Source of the DNA: an uncultured Variovorax sp.
Lineage (GTDB): Bacteria > Pseudomonadota > Gammaproteobacteria > Burkholderiales > Burkholderiaceae
Length of the DNA: 40,747 nt
Assembly (NCBI GenBank): GCA_946478645.1
Contig: CAMLCW010000003.1
Location: forward strand, 1-40,747
Direction of reading: 5' to 3'
Positions 15,477 through 23,443 of the stretch are shown piece after piece; position 1 is the stretch's first letter; every line of letters begins with the position of its first letter. Both the position numbers and the translations under genes were made by a program. Under the pieces are notes generated by a model. The model saw nothing but the letters and a program-made list of their open reading frames with translations, ran no database searches and had not been told where the DNA came from.

Positions 15477-17171
15477 ATGCGAAGGAGGCCTCCCCTGGAA
15501 CGACACCCCACCCTGAATGGCGGGCGGCCGCACGCCGAAGCGCGCGCGGTGCCGAAAGCCGACCATCTTACGCCCGCCGACAGGTACAAGGAGCTGTTCG
15601 CCGCCGTGCAGAGCAGCGGCATCTTCGACGACAGCAAGACCTTCGTCGACTGCGCGCCGCGCCAGGACCCGGCGCTGATCCTCGCGCGCTACCGCGCCAC
15701 CTGCAAGGACGCGGGCTTCGACCTTGGCGTCTTCGTGCATGCGCACTTCGAGCCGCCCGCCGCGCACCGCGACGAATACGAGTCGGTGCCGGGCCAGGCA
15801 CTCAGCGAGCACATCGACGGCCTCTGGCCCGTGCTCACGCGGTGCCCCACCGCGCATCCGGCCGGCGGCTCGGCCCTGCCGCTGCCGCACGACTACGTGG
15901 TGCCCGGCGGCCGCTTCCGCGAGCTCTACTACTGGGACTCGTACTTCCAGATGCTCGGCCTGGCGGATGGCGGGCAGCCGCAGCTGCTGCGCAGCATGAC
16001 CGACAACTTCGCGTACCTGATCGACACCTACGGCCATGCGCCGAACGGCACGCGCACCTACTACCTGAGCCGCTCGCAGCCCCCGGTCTTCGCATGGATG
16101 GCCGAGCTGTGCGAAGCCCACGGCGTGCAGTCGGCGGCCGCCTACCTGCCGCAGATGCTGCGCGAGCATGCGTACTGGATGGCGGGCGAGCCGGAGCTCG
16201 AGGCCGGCCAGGCGGTGCGGCGGCTGGTGCGGCTGCCCGACGGCAGCCTGCTCAACCGCTACTGGGACGACCGCGACACGCCGCGCGAGGAATCATGGCT
16301 CGAGGACGTGGCCACCGCCCGCGAAGCCGACCGGCCGTCGCCCGAGGTCTGGCGCGACCTGCGCGCCGCAGCCGAATCGGGCTGGGACTTCAGCACGCGC
16401 TGGCTGCGCGCGCCTGACGCCGCGGTGCCCGAGAGCCTGTCGCTGTCGCAGATCGACACCACCAGCATCGTGCCGGTCGACCTCAATGCCTTTCTCTTCA
16501 AGCTCGAACGCACCATCGCGCGCCTCGGCCGCGACACGGGCGACCTGCCGACCGCGAAGGCGTTCGAGCGCCGCGCCGATGCGCGGCGCGACGCGATGGA
16601 CCGCTTCCTGTGGAACGCGCGCGAAGGTGCCTACTTCGACCACGACTGGCGGCGCAACCGGCAGCGCAATTGCCTGACGGCCGCCACGGTGGCGCCGCTC
16701 TTCGCGGGCGCGTGCAGTGCGCGCCAGGCCCATGCCGTGGCCGCGATGGTGCGCGCGCGCCTGCTGGCACCCGGCGGCCTCGCCACCACCGAGCTGCGCA
16801 GCGGCCAGCAGTGGGACCGCCCCAACGGCTGGGCGCCGCTGCAATGGATGGCCGTGGTCGGCCTCGAGGCCTTCTCGGAGCATGCGCTCGCGCAGGAGAT
16901 CCGCACGCGCTGGCTGCGCACGGTGTGCACCATCTACCGCAGGGAGGGCAAGCTGGTCGAGAAGTACCGGCTGCGCGAGTTGCCGGCCGAGCACGTGGCC
17001 GGCGGCGGCGGCGGCGAATACCCGCTGCAGGACGGCTTCGGATGGACCAACGGCGTGACGCGGATGTGGATCGGGCAGCGCCCGGGCACGCGCTGGGGCA
17101 GCGTCGAGCGCTGCCTGCCGTGCGCGGCCCCGGAGGTGCCGCTTCAGGCGCCGGTGCCGCCGCCGGCCTGA
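15477..17171 (+). CDS. treF: Trehalase (GH37), cytoplasmic TreF type
   Basis: About 560 aa. Hydrolyses trehalose to two glucose. Both trehalase signatures are present: 'PGGRFRELYYWDSYF' and 'QWDRPNGWAP', plus the glycine-rich 'GGGGGEYPLQDGFGWTNGV' near the end. There is no signal peptide, and the start of the catalytic region ('LTPADRYKELF..VQ..IF.DSKTF') resembles TreF more than periplasmic TreA. Start: ATG 15477 is the conventional choice, but a perfect AGGAGG (15483-15488) lies inside that reading and sits six bases before an in-frame CTG at 15495, which may be the true start. The 3' end overlaps the convergent gene at 17144 by 28 bp. Confidence 0.92.
   Translation: MRRRPPLERHPTLNGGRPHAEARAVPKADHLTPADRYKELFAAVQSSGIFDDSKTFVDCAPRQDPALILARYRATCKDAGFDLGVFVHAHFEPPAAHRDEYESVPGQALSEHIDGLWPVLTRCPTAHPAGGSALPLPHDYVVPGGRFRELYYWDSYFQMLGLADGGQPQLLRSMTDNFAYLIDTYGHAPNGTRTYYLSRSQPPVFAWMAELCEAHGVQSAAAYLPQMLREHAYWMAGEPELEAGQAVRRLVRLPDGSLLNRYWDDRDTPREESWLEDVATAREADRPSPEVWRDLRAAAESGWDFSTRWLRAPDAAVPESLSLSQIDTTSIVPVDLNAFLFKLERTIARLGRDTGDLPTAKAFERRADARRDAMDRFLWNAREGAYFDHDWRRNRQRNCLTAATVAPLFAGACSARQAHAVAAMVRARLLAPGGLATTELRSGQQWDRPNGWAPLQWMAVVGLEAFSEHALAQEIRTRWLRTVCTIYRREGKLVEKYRLRELPAEHVAGGGGGEYPLQDGFGWTNGVTRMWIGQRPGTRWGSVERCLPCAAPEVPLQAPVPPPA
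15483..15488 (+). promoter_or_regulatory. Perfect Shine-Dalgarno AGGAGG ahead of a possible CTG start of the trehalase gene
   Basis: AGGAGG here is followed after six bases by CTG (15495-15497), in frame with trehalase. No ribosome site precedes the upstream ATG at 15477, and no ATG, GTG or TTG occurs at a usable distance downstream. The spacing makes CTG initiation plausible. Confidence 0.55.
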
Positions 17172-18295
17172 AGCGCCAGCCGCAGCCCCTTCGCCTCGCC
17201 TTGCGCGAGGTCGAGCGCGAAGCGCAGCCCGTCGCCGTCGGCAGTGACCACCAGCTGCAGCGTTGCCGACATCCGCTCTACAGCCAGTTGCATGCCGTGC
17301 ACTGCCGCTGCCGCGTCGCGCGCCGCGACCGACGCCATCTCGAACGTGAGCCCCTGGCCGACCGAAGGCGAGCGCAGCCCGATCGCATGCCGCCCTTCGA
17401 GGCGCAGTTGCAGCCCCGGCACGGCCACCCGCCCCTCGCCGAGCCGCAACTCGCCCGACAGCGCGGTGCGGCCCAGCAGCAGCCGCGCCTGTTCGGTCAG
17501 CCCCTGCCCCGGTCCGCCGCGGCCCTGGCGCAGCATCGACTCGGCGAATTCGCGCAGCCGCAGCTTGCCGCGCTCGGAGACCCAGGGGCCCAGCAAGGCG
17601 CCGCGGTGTTCGAATTCCACGCCGGCCACCGTGGCCCCGGCGAACTGGTAGAGGTAGCTGCGGCCGTTGGGTGCATCGACGTACACGCCCATCTTGCTCA
17701 CGCCCATGCGCGAGTCGGGGCCCACGTGTTCGACGGTGGCGTCGTTGAAGTCGATCCGCCCGCCGCGTATCGGCACCGTCACGTCGGCGTCGAACAGCAG
17801 ATGGGCATCGGTGATGCGGCTGCGCAGCGTGCCTTCGGCATCGGTCAGCGGGCCGAGCTGCCATGCATCGGCCGCGGCCTGGCCCGCGGCAATGCCGGCT
17901 GCTGCTGCCGCGCCCGCTGGTGGCGGCGTGGCCTTGTACATCGCCTGAAGCCGGGCGGGCATGGCCATCGGGCCGCGCAGTGCCAAGCCAGAGAACGCCA
18001 TGCTGGCCACCTCGATACCAATGAGGCGAGGGATGCCGTCGTCGAGCTGCACCCGGGCTTCGATCCCGTGCATCTCGACGCGCGCAATGTCCAGCACGAA
18101 CGGCCCGGACGCGAACCGCAGCGCCGTCGCCTCGAGCCGCTCGATGCGAAGCGCGAGCGCACCGCCCTCACCGGGCCGCCAGCTCACGCCCTCGAGCGTG
18201 CAGCGGTTGCCGCCGGGCGCAGCCGTGTCACCGGTGGTGCCGAATTCCGATTCGAGCAGGAGGCCGAGGAGCGAAGCGGCGAATGGGAAGGTCAT
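17144..18295 (-). CDS. Uncharacterised protein, 383 aa
   Basis: I do not recognise this family. Codon usage is like its neighbours and the frame is long, so it is probably a real gene. It has a short hydrophobic N-terminus, then many alternating strands ending in basic or acidic residues (for example 'LALRIERLEATALRFASGPF' and 'GELRLGEGRVAVPGLQLRLEG'), suggesting a beta-rich, perhaps repetitive fold of the kind seen in AsmA/TamB-like or lipid-contact proteins; an Ala/Pro-rich linker lies near residues 125-145. No catalytic motif is visible. Its 3' end overlaps the trehalase 3' end by 28 bp on the opposite strand. Cellular location is uncertain: there is no clear cleavage site. Confidence 0.65.
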   Translation of the reverse strand: MTFPFAASLLGLLLESEFGTTGDTAAPGGNRCTLEGVSWRPGEGGALALRIERLEATALRFASGPFVLDIARVEMHGIEARVQLDDGIPRLIGIEVASMAFSGLALRGPMAMPARLQAMYKATPPPAGAAAAAGIAAGQAAADAWQLGPLTDAEGTLRSRITDAHLLFDADVTVPIRGGRIDFNDATVEHVGPDSRMGVSKMGVYVDAPNGRSYLYQFAGATVAGVEFEHRGALLGPWVSERGKLRLREFAESMLRQGRGGPGQGLTEQARLLLGRTALSGELRLGEGRVAVPGLQLRLEGRHAIGLRSPSVGQGLTFEMASVAARDAAAAVHGMQLAVERMSATLQLVVTADGDGLRFALDLAQGEAKGLRLALQAGGGTGA

Positions 18296-18370
18296 GGGCG
18301 GCTTCTACCAGAGCTTGCGCTGTCCACACGTCAGCCGCAGTCCGACGAGGTCGCGCCATTCGCCTCGATT

Positions 18371-19621
18371 TCATCCACGTCGCTCGCCATCGCCATGGCG
18401 AGCGATCCGCTGCGCTTCCAAGTCGCGCCGTGTCTTGTCCAACTCTTCGGCCAGCAGTTTTTCGTCAGGCAGGACCGTCTGGTATTCGGCAGCCAGCACC
18501 TTGTTGGGCAAGCCCTCCAGCGCATAGCGGGCTTCGGCCGCGCCCTTCTCCGCGCACAGGATCAGCCCCACTGGCGGGTTTTCGCCGGGCTTCATCCAGT
18601 GTTCGCGCGCGTAGTTCAGATACAGGTGCATCTGGCCCGCGTCGGCATAGCCGAACTTGCCGACTTTGAGGTCGATGACCAGCAGGCACTTGAGCCGCCG
18701 ATGGAAGAACAGCAGATCGATGCGGAACCAGCTGTCGTCGATACGCAGGCGTCGCTGGCGGCCAACAAAAGCGAAGTCGTCGCCCAGCTCAAGCAGGAAG
18801 TCGGTCAGGTGCTGAATCAGTGCCTCTTCAAGATCGGATTCGGAATATTCGTCCTTGAGATTGAGGAATTCCAGGACGAAAGGATCCTTGATGGCCTGTT
18901 CCGGCGTGATCTCATCACCTGGCTCGGGCCGCGCACCCTGTTCCAGCATGGCGGCCTTGTTGCCGGACAGCGCGATGCGCTCGTAGAACTGGCTGCCGAT
19001 CTGGCGATTCAACTGAGCGATGCTCCAGCCACAGCGCAGGGCTTCGGTTTCGTAGAAGGCACGAGCTTGTGGGTTCTTGACCGACAACAGGCGCACGTAC
19101 GCCGACCAGGGCAACGGAAAGGCCTGAATCAGCGCGACCAGGTCCTGCGAATGTCCAGATGCAGTCTGGATATTTCGGTCAGGGCCAGATTCTCCAGACG
19201 GCATCTGGAGAATCTGGATCGGCGAAGACCCCGTGGAAGGCTTCTGCTGTCCGCCATCAGCGGGCCATGCGAGATGAAAGGCCCGCATTTGCCACAGGTT
19301 CTGCTTGCTGAAGCCGCGGCCAAAGCGCGCGGAAAGGTCCGCCGAGAGGCGTTCGATCAGGGCTTCGCCGTAAGCTGCCCTCTCCCGCCCAGCTTGCTCG
19401 AATGCGACGATGCGCCGGCCGACTGCCCAGTAGGCTGCCGTCATCACTGCGTTGACGCTGCGCGTGGCGACGCGCTTGGCGGCTTCCACCACGGCGACGA
19501 TGTCGGCATGAGCCTCCGCGTAGTCCGACGAGGCCAAAGACGCAGGCGCCGCAAGCCCCTGAGCTTTTGCCGTCTCTCGCCCCGGTCCGTCGATGGATCT
19601 CGAATTCTTCGCTTGACGCAT
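18371..19621 (-). CDS. YhcG/DUF1016 family PD-(D/E)XK nuclease-domain protein
   Basis: 416 aa. N-terminal DUF1016 domain (about residues 35-230: 'VMTAAYWAVGRRIVAFEQAGRERAAYG', 'GRGFSKQNLWQMRAFHLAW', 'PLPWSAYVRLLSV') and C-terminal nuclease domain (about 235-400) with 'DDSWFRIDLLFFHRRLKCL' and 'LVIDLKVGKFGY', the D..DLK core. Members of this family occur near restriction and defence loci, but their role is unsettled. The start ATG 19621 follows GGGGGGA and lies 14 bp after the GntR stop, so the two genes appear co-transcribed. Codon and base usage look less GC-rich than in flanking genes, hinting at transfer. A linker at about residues 137-165 is encoded by DNA palindromes described separately. 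Confidence 0.88.
   Translation of the reverse strand: MRQAKNSRSIDGPGRETAKAQGLAAPASLASSDYAEAHADIVAVVEAAKRVATRSVNAVMTAAYWAVGRRIVAFEQAGRERAAYGEALIERLSADLSARFGRGFSKQNLWQMRAFHLAWPADGGQQKPSTGSSPIQILQMPSGESGPDRNIQTASGHSQDLVALIQAFPLPWSAYVRLLSVKNPQARAFYETEALRCGWSIAQLNRQIGSQFYERIALSGNKAAMLEQGARPEPGDEITPEQAIKDPFVLEFLNLKDEYSESDLEEALIQHLTDFLLELGDDFAFVGRQRRLRIDDSWFRIDLLFFHRRLKCLLVIDLKVGKFGYADAGQMHLYLNYAREHWMKPGENPPVGLILCAEKGAAEARYALEGLPNKVLAAEYQTVLPDEKLLAEELDKTRRDLEAQRIARHGDGERRG
19154..19170. repeat. Small palindrome in the DUF1016 linker (TCCAGA-5-TCTGGA)
   Basis: TCCAGA (19154-19159) and TCTGGA (19165-19170) are perfect 6-bp arms around 5 bases. The same arms recur in the larger palindrome at 19185-19217. 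Both lie within the nuclease gene and encode related peptides ('IQTASGHS' and 'LQMPSGES'). Confidence 0.75.
19185..19217. repeat. Perfect 14-bp-arm palindrome within the DUF1016 nuclease gene
   Basis: CCAGATTCTCCAGA (19185-19198) and TCTGGAGAATCTGG (19204-19217) are exact reverse complements with a 5-base centre. A 33-bp perfect hairpin inside a coding region is unlikely by chance. It encodes part of the linker between the DUF1016 N-domain and the nuclease domain. Confidence 0.9.
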
Positions 19622-19635
19622 GCCCGTCCCCCCAC

Positions 19636-20370
19636 TCAATCCCGCCGCTTCCCCGCCACCAGCCGCAGCCCCGGCATCAGCTCGGCCGCGAGCTCGGGCC
19701 GCTCGAGCGCGTAGTCGAGGTTCATGCGCGCGATCTCCACATGCTCCTCGCCGAGCGCCTGCGCGCGCGAGCCCTGACCGCGCTCGATGGCCTGCACCAG
19801 CGCATGGTGCGTACGGTGGGCGATCTTCATCCACTGGTGGCCCTCTTCCATCGACGACTGCATCGGCAGCATCGCGCTCGGCGATGCGAACGGCTGGCGG
19901 TCGAGCATCTCCATCATGCGCCGCAGCGCGCTGTTGCCGCAGCCTTCCATGATCAGCGTGTGGAAGCGGTCGTTCATCTGGACGTAGCCCGCGTAGTCGT
20001 CGAGCGTCATCACCGGTTTGTTCACCACGCGGTCGCCTTCGGCCAGGCATTCGTGCAGCTCGCGCAGCAGCTGGCGCGGTGCACCGTCCTCGGCGAGCAG
20101 CCGCGCCGCGAAGCCCTCGATCACGCCGCGCACGCGGATCGCGTCGGCGATCTCCTGCGACGTGAAGCGGCGCATCTGGTAGCCGCCGCTCGGCGACGGC
20201 TCGATCAGCCCTTCGTGCTCCAGGCTGGTGAGCGCCAGCCTCACGGGCGTGCGCGATGCACCGAGCTTCTCGGCCAGCGGAATCTCGGCCAGCCGTTCGC
20301 CGGGCCCGAATTCGCCCTTGAGGATCAGGTCTCGAAGCTGGACCAGCACGCGGTTTTGTTGGGAATCCAT
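19636..20370 (-). CDS. GntR-family transcriptional regulator, FCD (FadR C-terminal) type
   Basis: 244 aa. Winged helix at about residues 8-66 ('GEFGPGERLAEIPLAEKLG', 'SRTPVRLALTSLEHEGLI'), then an all-helical FCD effector domain at about 75-225 with 'NDRFHTLIMEGCGN', the region that usually carries the metal-binding Asp and His. It is divergent from the Rieske oxygenase operon at 20657 and is the natural candidate repressor of it, probably relieved by a pathway acid or amine. Three TTGNATRCAA-like sites in the gap support this. It is followed after 14 bp by the DUF1016 nuclease gene. Confidence 0.92.
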   Translation of the reverse strand: MDSQQNRVLVQLRDLILKGEFGPGERLAEIPLAEKLGASRTPVRLALTSLEHEGLIEPSPSGGYQMRRFTSQEIADAIRVRGVIEGFAARLLAEDGAPRQLLRELHECLAEGDRVVNKPVMTLDDYAGYVQMNDRFHTLIMEGCGNSALRRMMEMLDRQPFASPSAMLPMQSSMEEGHQWMKIAHRTHHALVQAIERGQGSRAQALGEEHVEIARMNLDYALERPELAAELMPGLRLVAGKRRD

Positions 20371-20452
20371 CGGTTTCTGTGAGGCGGAGGAATGGCGGAT
20401 TGTGAGGGATCGGTTGCCCTCTGCACGCAGACATCACAGGCTGGCATCGATG

Positions 20453-20462
20453 TTGCATACAG
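20453..20462. promoter_or_regulatory. GntR operator-like site 1 (TTGCATACAG)
   Basis: First of three related near-palindromes between the GntR gene and the Rieske operon. It is preceded by TG, as is site 2, and lies 20 bp (about two helical turns) from it, on the GntR side of the gap, where it could mediate autorepression. Confidence 0.5.
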
Positions 20463-20472
20463 GCACTCCATG

Positions 20473-20482
20473 TTGAATGCAA
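20473..20482. promoter_or_regulatory. GntR operator-like site 2 (TTGAATGCAA)
   Basis: TTG/CAA arms around AATG. It shares the pattern TTGNATRCAA with the sites at 20453 and 20611 and is in helical phase with site 1. The style resembles binding sites of FCD-type GntR proteins (TTGTATACAA-like). Confidence 0.5.
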
Positions 20483-20572
20483 TCCCATCGAACGCACCAG
20501 CCGCGTGCACCGCGTTTATAAGTATTTACCCGCGATTTAGCGCGCAAATGCCGCAATTCTGCACCTCGCCGG

Positions 20573-20602
20573 TTGACTCGGAAACCTTTCATTCCAAACA
20601 AT
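20573..20602 (+). promoter_or_regulatory. Candidate sigma-70 promoter for the Rieske/GS-like operon
   Basis: TTGACT (20573-20578) is five of six to the -35 consensus, followed after 18 bp by AACAAT (20597-20602), four of six to the -10. Transcription would start near 20609, directly at the operator-like site 20611-20620, a typical arrangement for repression. Confidence 0.45.
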
Positions 20603-20610
20603 GCATCCCG

Positions 20611-20620
20611 TTGTATGCAA
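20611..20620. promoter_or_regulatory. GntR operator-like site 3 (TTGTATGCAA)
   Basis: The best of the three TTGNATRCAA sites, placed at the predicted transcription start of the Rieske operon and 37 bp before its ATG. ATGCAT repeats flank it on both sides (20601-20606 and 20620-20625). Confidence 0.55.
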
Positions 20621-20656
20621 TGCATGCACCGAGTCAAACCCCTCGATGGAGCTTCC

Positions 20657-21979
20657 ATGATCAGCGCTGAACAGAACGATTTCATCACCCGGGTCGGCCC
20701 CGGCACCCCCGCAGGCAGGCTGCTGCGGCGCTACTGGCAGCCGGTGGCGCTGTCGGCGGACCTGTCGGGCCCGCGCCCGGTGCGGCCGGTCCAGCTGATG
20801 GGCCAGCATTTCGTGCTGTTCCGCGACGAGAGCGGCCAGCTCGGCATGCTCGACCGCGACTGCCCGCACCGCGGTGCGGACCTGGCGTTCGGCCGGCTCG
20901 AGAACGGCGGCATCCGCTGCGCCTTCCATGGCTGGCTGTTCGACCGCCAGGGCCAGTGCCTGGAGACGCCCGCCGAGCCCGCGGGCAGCAAGCTGTGCAG
21001 CCGAATCCGGCAGTCGGCCTATCCGGTCGTCGAGCGCGCGGGCACCGTGTTCGCCTACATCGGCGAAGGAGAGCCGCCGGCGTTTCCAGAGTTCGACTGC
21101 TTCGTCGCACCCGACTCGCACACCTTCGCCTTCATGGGCCTGTTCGAATGCAACTGGCTGCAGGCGCTGGAGGTCGGCATCGATCCCGCGCATGCGTCGT
21201 ACCTGCACCGCTTCTTCGAGGACGCCGACACTGCCGAGAGCTACGGCAAGCAGTTCCGCGGCGCTTCGGCCGACTCCGACATGCCGATCACCAAGGTGCT
21301 GCGCGAGTTCGAGCGCCCCGAGATCAGCGTCGTGCCGACCGAGTACGGCCTGCGCCTCACCGCGCTGCGCGAGCTGTCGGAGAAAAACACGCACGTGCGC
21401 GTGACCAACGTGGTCTTCCCGCAGGCGTTCGTGATCCCGATGAGCGCGGAGATGACGATCTCGCAGTGGCACGTGCCGGTGGACGACACGCACTGCTACT
21501 GGTTCGCGATCTTCACGAGCTTCACCGGCCCGGTCGACAAGGAACAGATGCGGGCGCAGCGGCTCGAGCTCTACGAGCTGCCCGGCTACACCTCGCGCAA
21601 GAACAAGCGCAACAACTACGGCTACAGCGTGGACGAGCAGCTGAGCCAGACCTACACCGGCATGGGCGACGACATCAACGTGCACGACCAATGGGCGGTG
21701 GAGTCGCAAGGCCCCATTCAAGACCGCACGCGCGAGCACCTGGGCACCACCGACAAGGGCATCATCGCCTACCGCCGCATGCTGGTGAAGGCCATCGAGA
21801 GCACGCTGGCCGGCGAAGGCGCACCGATGCTGATCGACGCCGCCGAGGCCGCGGCGTTCGCCGGACCGCCCTCGATCGACGGCATCGGCGAGACCGGCGA
21901 CACCGAGGGCTACTGGCAGAGTGCCGACCGCGAACGCCGCCTCAAGTCGGACTGGGCCTCGACCCGGCTCCCGCGCTGA
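20657..21979 (+). CDS. Rieske non-heme iron oxygenase, alpha subunit (phthalate 4,5-dioxygenase-like)
   Basis: 440 aa. N-terminal Rieske [2Fe-2S] domain with Cys69-x-His71 ('CPHRG') and Cys88-x2-His91 ('CAFHGW'). The catalytic domain carries 'NWLQALEVGIDPAHASYLH', with bridging Asp176 and iron ligands His179 and His184, then 'QGPIQDRTREHLGTTDKGI', typical of the single-subunit phthalate 4,5-dioxygenase/O-demethylase group. It should hydroxylate or dealkylate an organic substrate with O2 and electrons from the ferredoxin encoded two genes on. Start ATG 20657 has TGGAGC six bases upstream; the frame open from 20573 lacks one. There is no beta subunit. The adjacent ligase suggests a nitrogen-containing substrate. 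Confidence 0.93.
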   Translation: MISAEQNDFITRVGPGTPAGRLLRRYWQPVALSADLSGPRPVRPVQLMGQHFVLFRDESGQLGMLDRDCPHRGADLAFGRLENGGIRCAFHGWLFDRQGQCLETPAEPAGSKLCSRIRQSAYPVVERAGTVFAYIGEGEPPAFPEFDCFVAPDSHTFAFMGLFECNWLQALEVGIDPAHASYLHRFFEDADTAESYGKQFRGASADSDMPITKVLREFERPEISVVPTEYGLRLTALRELSEKNTHVRVTNVVFPQAFVIPMSAEMTISQWHVPVDDTHCYWFAIFTSFTGPVDKEQMRAQRLELYELPGYTSRKNKRNNYGYSVDEQLSQTYTGMGDDINVHDQWAVESQGPIQDRTREHLGTTDKGIIAYRRMLVKAIESTLAGEGAPMLIDAAEAAAFAGPPSIDGIGETGDTEGYWQSADRERRLKSDWASTRLPR

Positions 21980-21996
21980 CGGGACACGGTGCCGCG

Positions 21997-23436
21997 ATGA
22001 CATCGTTCACCCAACGCCACGGCCTCTGGAACGACGACCAGCAGCGCCAGGCGCGCGAGCTGGTCGGGCGCATCGACGCCGGCGAGATCGACGTGCTGCG
22101 CTTCGCCTGGCCCGACCAGCACGGCCTGCTGCGCGGCAAGACGCTGGTGGCGGGCGAGGCCCGCGACGCGCTGTACGAGGGCGTCAACCTCACTTCCACG
22201 CTGCTGGCCAAGGACACTTCGCACAAGACGGTGTTCCCGGTCTTCGCGGCCGGCGGCGGCTTCGAGATCGAAGGTTTCCAGGGCGGCGCCGACTTCACCA
22301 TCGTGGCCGACCCGTCGACCTTCAAGATCCTGCCGTGGGCGCCGCGCACCGGCTGGGTGCTGTGCGATGCCTACATGACCGACGGGCGCCCCTGCCCCTA
22401 TGCCACGCGCCAGATCCTGCAGCGCGCGGTGCGCGAGCTCGATGCGCTCGGGCTCGACTTCATCGCGGGGCTCGAGGTGGAGTTCCACGTCTTCAAGCTC
22501 GACGATGCGCGCATGGCACTCGGCGACTCGGGCCAGCCCGGCGAGCCGCCGCGCGTGTCGCTGCTCACGCACGGCCACCAGTACCTGACCGAGCTGCGCT
22601 ATGACCGCGTCGATGCGGTGATGGAGCTGCTGCGATCGCAGCTCATGGCGCTCGGGCTGCCGCTGCGCTCGCTCGAGATCGAGTTCGGCCCGAGCCAGTT
22701 CGAGCTCACCTTCGGCCCCACCGCCGGGGTGCTGCCGGCCGACACCATGGTGCTGCTGCGCAGCGCGATCAAGCAGATCTGCCAGCGCGCGGGCTACCAC
22801 GCCACCTTCATGTGCCGCCCGAAGATTCCCAACGTGATGTCGAGCGGCTGGCACCTGCACCAGTCGCTGCGGCGCCAGGGCGACGGCGTGAATGCGTTCA
22901 TTCCCGAGGCCGAGGGCCAGGACCTGAGCGAGATCGGCCTGCACTACCTCGGCGGCCTGAAGTCGCACGCCTGCGGCGCGGCCGCGCTCGCGAGCCCGAC
23001 CATCAACGGCTACCGCCGCTACCGCCCGTTCTCGCTCGCGCCCGACCGCGCGATCTGGGCGCGCGACAACCGCGGCGCGATGCTGCGCGTGCTCGGCGGC
23101 GTGGGGCAGAAGGCGACGCGCATCGAGAACCGCGTGGGCGAGCCGACCGCCAACCCCTACCTGTACCTCGCGTCGCAGCTGTTCGCGGGCCTCGACGGCA
23201 TGCGGCAGAAGACCGACCCCGGCCCCTCGGCCGATGCGCCCTACGAGACGCCGGCCGAACAATTGCCGCGCTCGCTGGCCGAGGCGCTGGCGTGCCTGCG
23301 CGCCGACGAGATGCTCGGCGAAAAGATGGGCCGCGGCTTCATCGACTACCTCTGCCGCATCAAGGAGGCCGAGATCGCACGTTTCAACCTCGAAGTCAGC
23401 GAGTGGGAACACCGCGAGTACTTCGACATGTTCTGA
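21997..23436 (+). CDS. Glutamine synthetase-like gamma-glutamyl-amine ligase
   Basis: 479 aa. Complete GS fold: beta-grasp N-domain ('AWPDQHGLLRGKTL'), metal-binding 'GLEVEF' (Glu160, Glu162), 'EIEFGPSQFELTF' (Glu228, Glu236), 'GWHLHQSL' (His286, His288) and 'RIENRVGEPTANPYLYLA' near the C-terminus. It differs from true GlnA in these blocks and belongs with catabolic relatives (PuuA, IpuC, AtdA1/TdnQ) that ligate glutamate to an amine using ATP. Position between a Rieske oxygenase and a ferredoxin parallels aniline dioxygenase clusters, where the ligase makes gamma-glutamylanilide. The start ATG 21997 is 17 bp after the oxygenase stop; the longer frame overlaps that gene and is spurious. The amine substrate is unknown. 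Confidence 0.9.
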   Translation: MTSFTQRHGLWNDDQQRQARELVGRIDAGEIDVLRFAWPDQHGLLRGKTLVAGEARDALYEGVNLTSTLLAKDTSHKTVFPVFAAGGGFEIEGFQGGADFTIVADPSTFKILPWAPRTGWVLCDAYMTDGRPCPYATRQILQRAVRELDALGLDFIAGLEVEFHVFKLDDARMALGDSGQPGEPPRVSLLTHGHQYLTELRYDRVDAVMELLRSQLMALGLPLRSLEIEFGPSQFELTFGPTAGVLPADTMVLLRSAIKQICQRAGYHATFMCRPKIPNVMSSGWHLHQSLRRQGDGVNAFIPEAEGQDLSEIGLHYLGGLKSHACGAAALASPTINGYRRYRPFSLAPDRAIWARDNRGAMLRVLGGVGQKATRIENRVGEPTANPYLYLASQLFAGLDGMRQKTDPGPSADAPYETPAEQLPRSLAEALACLRADEMLGEKMGRGFIDYLCRIKEAEIARFNLEVSEWEHREYFDMF

Positions 23437-23443
23437 GCCAGCC

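Noticed and set aside
20657..21979. Bona fide phthalate dioxygenase operon
   Set aside because: No dihydrodiol dehydrogenase or decarboxylase genes follow; the ligase, amidohydrolase and GATase point to a nitrogen compound instead.
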